Source: Methylomonas fluvii (lineage in GTDB: Bacteria > Pseudomonadota > Gammaproteobacteria > Methylococcales > Methylomonadaceae). Taken from it: DNA of 64,000 nucleotides. The notes beneath the pieces are model-generated. The model searched no databases and was not told where the DNA came from. It saw only the letters and a program-made list of their open reading frames with translations. The stretch is taken from contig NZ_JACXST010000002.1 in NCBI RefSeq assembly GCF_014850975.1, positions 806,001 through 870,000 on the forward strand. Direction: 5' to 3'. Positions within the stretch are counted from its first letter, which is position 1, and every line of letters starts with the position of its first letter. The translations under genes were made by a program, and so were the position numbers. This document shows positions 61,730 to 64,000 of the stretch, in pieces.

Positions 61730-64000
61730 ATGGAAAATACGCCTTCGACGCTCATTACCCGCATCGGCCAACGTCTGTTTGGAGTCGAGTCCGCGCCTAT
61801 AGGTCCGGTTGCGACAACGATTGATGAGGACGTGCCGCGTTATCCGCCCTTCATGAAGGGTCTGCCGGCTGCGCCTGTGGAACGCATCCTGTCCAGTCAA
61901 ACGGAATTGATTGCGGCCATTGAACAGGCGCTTGCCATGCCGGATAGTCTTTATCAAACCATAGCCGCGCCGGTCATACGCCGTTATGCCGCCTACAGCC
62001 ACTTGTTGCCGGCGTCGGAGTCGCATCATCATCGCGGCGCCGGTGGCTTATTTCGGCACGGATTGGAAGTCGCCCATTGGGCCACTTTGGCTTCTCAAGG
62101 CAGTTTGTTTGCCACATCAGCATCACCCAAGGAACGAAAAGCACAAGAATTACGCTGGCGTCTGGCGGTCTGTTTTGCCGGGCTGTTGCATGACATCGGC
62201 AAACCGGTCGCCGATATCGCCGTGGTCGACGCACAGGGGCAACATACATGGAACCCTTGCGATGAAAACATCACCGACTGGGCTTTGCGAAATGAGATCG
62301 ACCGATACTTTCTGCGCTGGCGGGATAACCGCCATAAACGCCACGAACAGTTTTCGGCCTTGGTGATCGAGCGCGTCCTGACCCGCGAAGCCCGCACATT
62401 CATTCTGGAGTCTGGCCCCGACATCATGCAGGCCATGCTGGAAACCATTAACGGTTTGGACCGCGGCTCCAAAGTTTACGCACTGGTGATAACCGCCGAC
62501 TGCAAAAGTGTGGAACGGGATTTAAAAGCGCATTATCAAAACATCGACTCGGCCTTGGGCATGCCGGTGGAAAAGTACTTGTTCGACGCCATGCGCCGAT
62601 TGGTCAAGTCCGGACAATGGACCGTCAACGAAAAAGGCGCTCGGCTATGGCGTTTTGAGGATGGCCTGCATATCGTCTGGCGTGCCGGTGCGCAAGATAT
62701 CGTCACATTGCTGGCCAAGGACAAAGTTCCCGGCATTCCGCGTGACGAAGACACCTTGGCGGACATTCTGATCGAACGCGGCTTGGCAATCCCTAAGTCC
62801 TGGCCGGATGGCCGGCAATACCGTTATTGGCAGATGCAGCCTGAAGGCTTGGAAAATACGCTGTATCTGTTGCGCCTGAAATCCGCAGAACTGATTTTCA
62901 GCGGCGAGTCGCCGCCCGTGGTTGCAGCGCTCGAAATCAACGAATCGGATGCGACCATCGTAAAAACCGAACCCGTTACCAATCCGGTACAACAAATCAG
63001 CAAACCAGCAAAAACCAAGAGTGTCGCGGCTCTGAAGCAATCCCAACGCACAGATAATCCGAAGCCAGTTGAGCCAGAAGAACCCCAGATAGAACCTGCT
63101 CATGACACGAGCGCTGAACTCGAGCTACCGATCCTCGAATCGGCGCCAGGCATTTTGAATTCCTTGCCATCAGATCCCGATCAAGGACTGTCGCAATCCA
63201 AATCAACCGATGACGCCTCTTCGTTGTGTCAGACAAAACAACCGAAAAACAAAACGCCAGCCAAAACGCCCATCACAGAAAAATCTGATTCAGCGGCAAA
63301 ACCCGATCTCGCCACGACGGATACGAAAAGCGTCTCTAATCCGGTCGACAGCGCCAAATGCTGGCTGGAAAACCACGGCGATGCCGGCCAATGGTTAATG
63401 GATGTCGCCTCAATGCTCAATCAAGGCCAATGGCAGTTAGGCAGCGATCTATTGGAAGTCCAAGACAAATACTTGCTGCCGTTTCCGGCGACGGCTGAAA
63501 AACTCGCCGTCGATCCGCCCCAGTTCATCAAAACCCTGGAGGACAGAGGTTGGCTGGTGACCGACGTCCTATCCCCAATGCGCAAGGTACAAACCATCCA
63601 ATCGTTCCGCGGCGTACTGCTGGCATTGGAACCGAGTTTGGCTTTGAAGGCATTATTGAAATTCCAAGGCAAAGCCAAGCTGACACCGCCATCCGCGCAA
63701 TCTTCAAACAGCAATCCTAACAAGACCGTGGATCAAGTTAGGTCTTCTCAGCCCCAAGACGCGGCGCCTCAGAAGCCCAAGCCTGTCCAGCCCAAATCAA
63801 AATCGACCGGCAATCAAAAATCCATAAGCGGCAACGCGTCAGACAGTTCGGTCAATTCCGAGCCTGATAAGACAAGTGATCCCGTAACAACCCCACCGGC
63901 AAAACCCGGAACGATCGATTTGCTGATCACGCATGTGCGGCAACAAAACATTCCGTCCGATGAATCATCGCCAGACGGTCACTGGCACACGGTGTCCAAT
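61730..64000 (+). CDS. traI: Conjugative relaxase TraI, MobH family (runs off window)
   Basis: At least 757 residues, open to the last base of the window with no stop. Start ATG at 61730 (MENTPSTLITRIG). The TraI_2 domain has the MobH signature SESHHHRGAGGLFRHGLEVAHWA (His99-101 region, shown shortened) and the HD-hydrolase motif LLHDIGKP (152-159). A Pro/Lys/Ser-rich linker at about 410-540 leads to a second domain (WLENHGDAGQWLMDVASMLNQGQWQLG, TraI_2_C type), then another low-complexity linker. MobH relaxases nick oriT and lead the strand during transfer in SXT/R391 and IncA/C elements. Confidence 0.93.
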   Translation, partial: MENTPSTLITRIGQRLFGVESAPIGPVATTIDEDVPRYPPFMKGLPAAPVERILSSQTELIAAIEQALAMPDSLYQTIAAPVIRRYAAYSHLLPASESHHHRGAGGLFRHGLEVAHWATLASQGSLFATSASPKERKAQELRWRLAVCFAGLLHDIGKPVADIAVVDAQGQHTWNPCDENITDWALRNEIDRYFLRWRDNRHKRHEQFSALVIERVLTREARTFILESGPDIMQAMLETINGLDRGSKVYALVITADCKSVERDLKAHYQNIDSALGMPVEKYLFDAMRRLVKSGQWTVNEKGARLWRFEDGLHIVWRAGAQDIVTLLAKDKVPGIPRDEDTLADILIERGLAIPKSWPDGRQYRYWQMQPEGLENTLYLLRLKSAELIFSGESPPVVAALEINESDATIVKTEPVTNPVQQISKPAKTKSVAALKQSQRTDNPKPVEPEEPQIEPAHDTSAELELPILESAPGILNSLPSDPDQGLSQSKSTDDASSLCQTKQPKNKTPAKTPITEKSDSAAKPDLATTDTKSVSNPVDSAKCWLENHGDAGQWLMDVASMLNQGQWQLGSDLLEVQDKYLLPFPATAEKLAVDPPQFIKTLEDRGWLVTDVLSPMRKVQTIQSFRGVLLALEPSLALKALLKFQGKAKLTPPSAQSSNSNPNKTVDQVRSSQPQDAAPQKPKPVQPKSKSTGNQKSISGNASDSSVNSEPDKTSDPVTTPPAKPGTIDLLITHVRQQNIPSDESSPDGHWHTVSN

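Noticed and set aside
62536..63236. Minus-strand open frames opposite traI
   Set aside because: They lie within the coding strand of the TraI relaxase, lack ribosome-binding sites and have no protein family character.

Overview
The window comes from a Gram-negative bacterium. It most resembles a gammaproteobacterial methanotroph or methylotroph (Methylomonas/Methylobacter-like). This is inferred from protein character: VPLPA/VPVPGA C-terminal sorting tails, a group 3d NAD-linked hydrogenase, and gammaproteobacterial ars, pit and DUF47 genes. No marker gene that would settle the genus is present.

Positions 1-26200 read as ordinary chromosome. A phosphate-scavenging group comes first: a VPLPA-CTERM exoprotein, a 5'-nucleotidase-type phosphoesterase, a lipoprotein, a PhoA-type alkaline phosphatase and a choice-of-anchor I protein with a sorting tail. 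An arsenic operon follows (arsR-arsC-arsD-arsA-arsI-acr3 plus two small unknown genes), with a perfect 13-bp palindrome over the arsR start codon. Then come a compact hoxFUYHW operon for a bidirectional NAD-reducing NiFe hydrogenase, a papain/transglutaminase-like protein, ethanolamine ammonia-lyase (eutBC), a secreted flavin amine oxidase, and a DUF47-Pit phosphate transporter pair.

Positions 26200-31330 are the remains of a small integrated element: a leftward tyrosine integrase, a small coupled gene, a decayed IS3-family element and the 3' end of a DUF3987 gene. The element abuts a 47-bp fragment of the 3' end of a tRNA-Asn gene (31279-31325), which is a typical attachment site.

From 31330 to the end of the window lies one end of a large integrative and conjugative element (ICE). 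It starts with its own rightward integrase and a fic gene split by an intact IS3-family element. Next come a lytic transglycosylase, FlhD/FlhC-like master activators (as SetD/SetC in SXT/R391), a UPF0175-DUF3368 toxin-antitoxin pair, and the F-type transfer genes traF-traH-traG. After these are MobI with repeat-rich DNA on both sides (candidate oriT), a FecI-FecR-receptor-PepSY iron cargo, and a defence cargo. A TrfA-like replication initiator with eight iterons follows, and finally the MobH relaxase TraI, which runs off the window.

The features most worth following are four. (1) The defence cargo combines Gabija (gajA-gajB) with an undescribed pair, a PD-(D/E)XK-like protein and a ~576-604 aa protein with a hydrophobic core, all bounded by AATTATGAGAT repeats that form a 19-bp inverted pair. 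(2) An identical 12-10-12 palindrome precedes both the traFHG operon and traI, and is a candidate site for the FlhDC-like activator. (3) There is a TAGGCAT repeat field upstream of mobI and a 21-bp inverted repeat downstream of it. (4) The iteron array lies immediately 3' of the initiator gene. All functional assignments come from reading motifs by eye; no database search was run.
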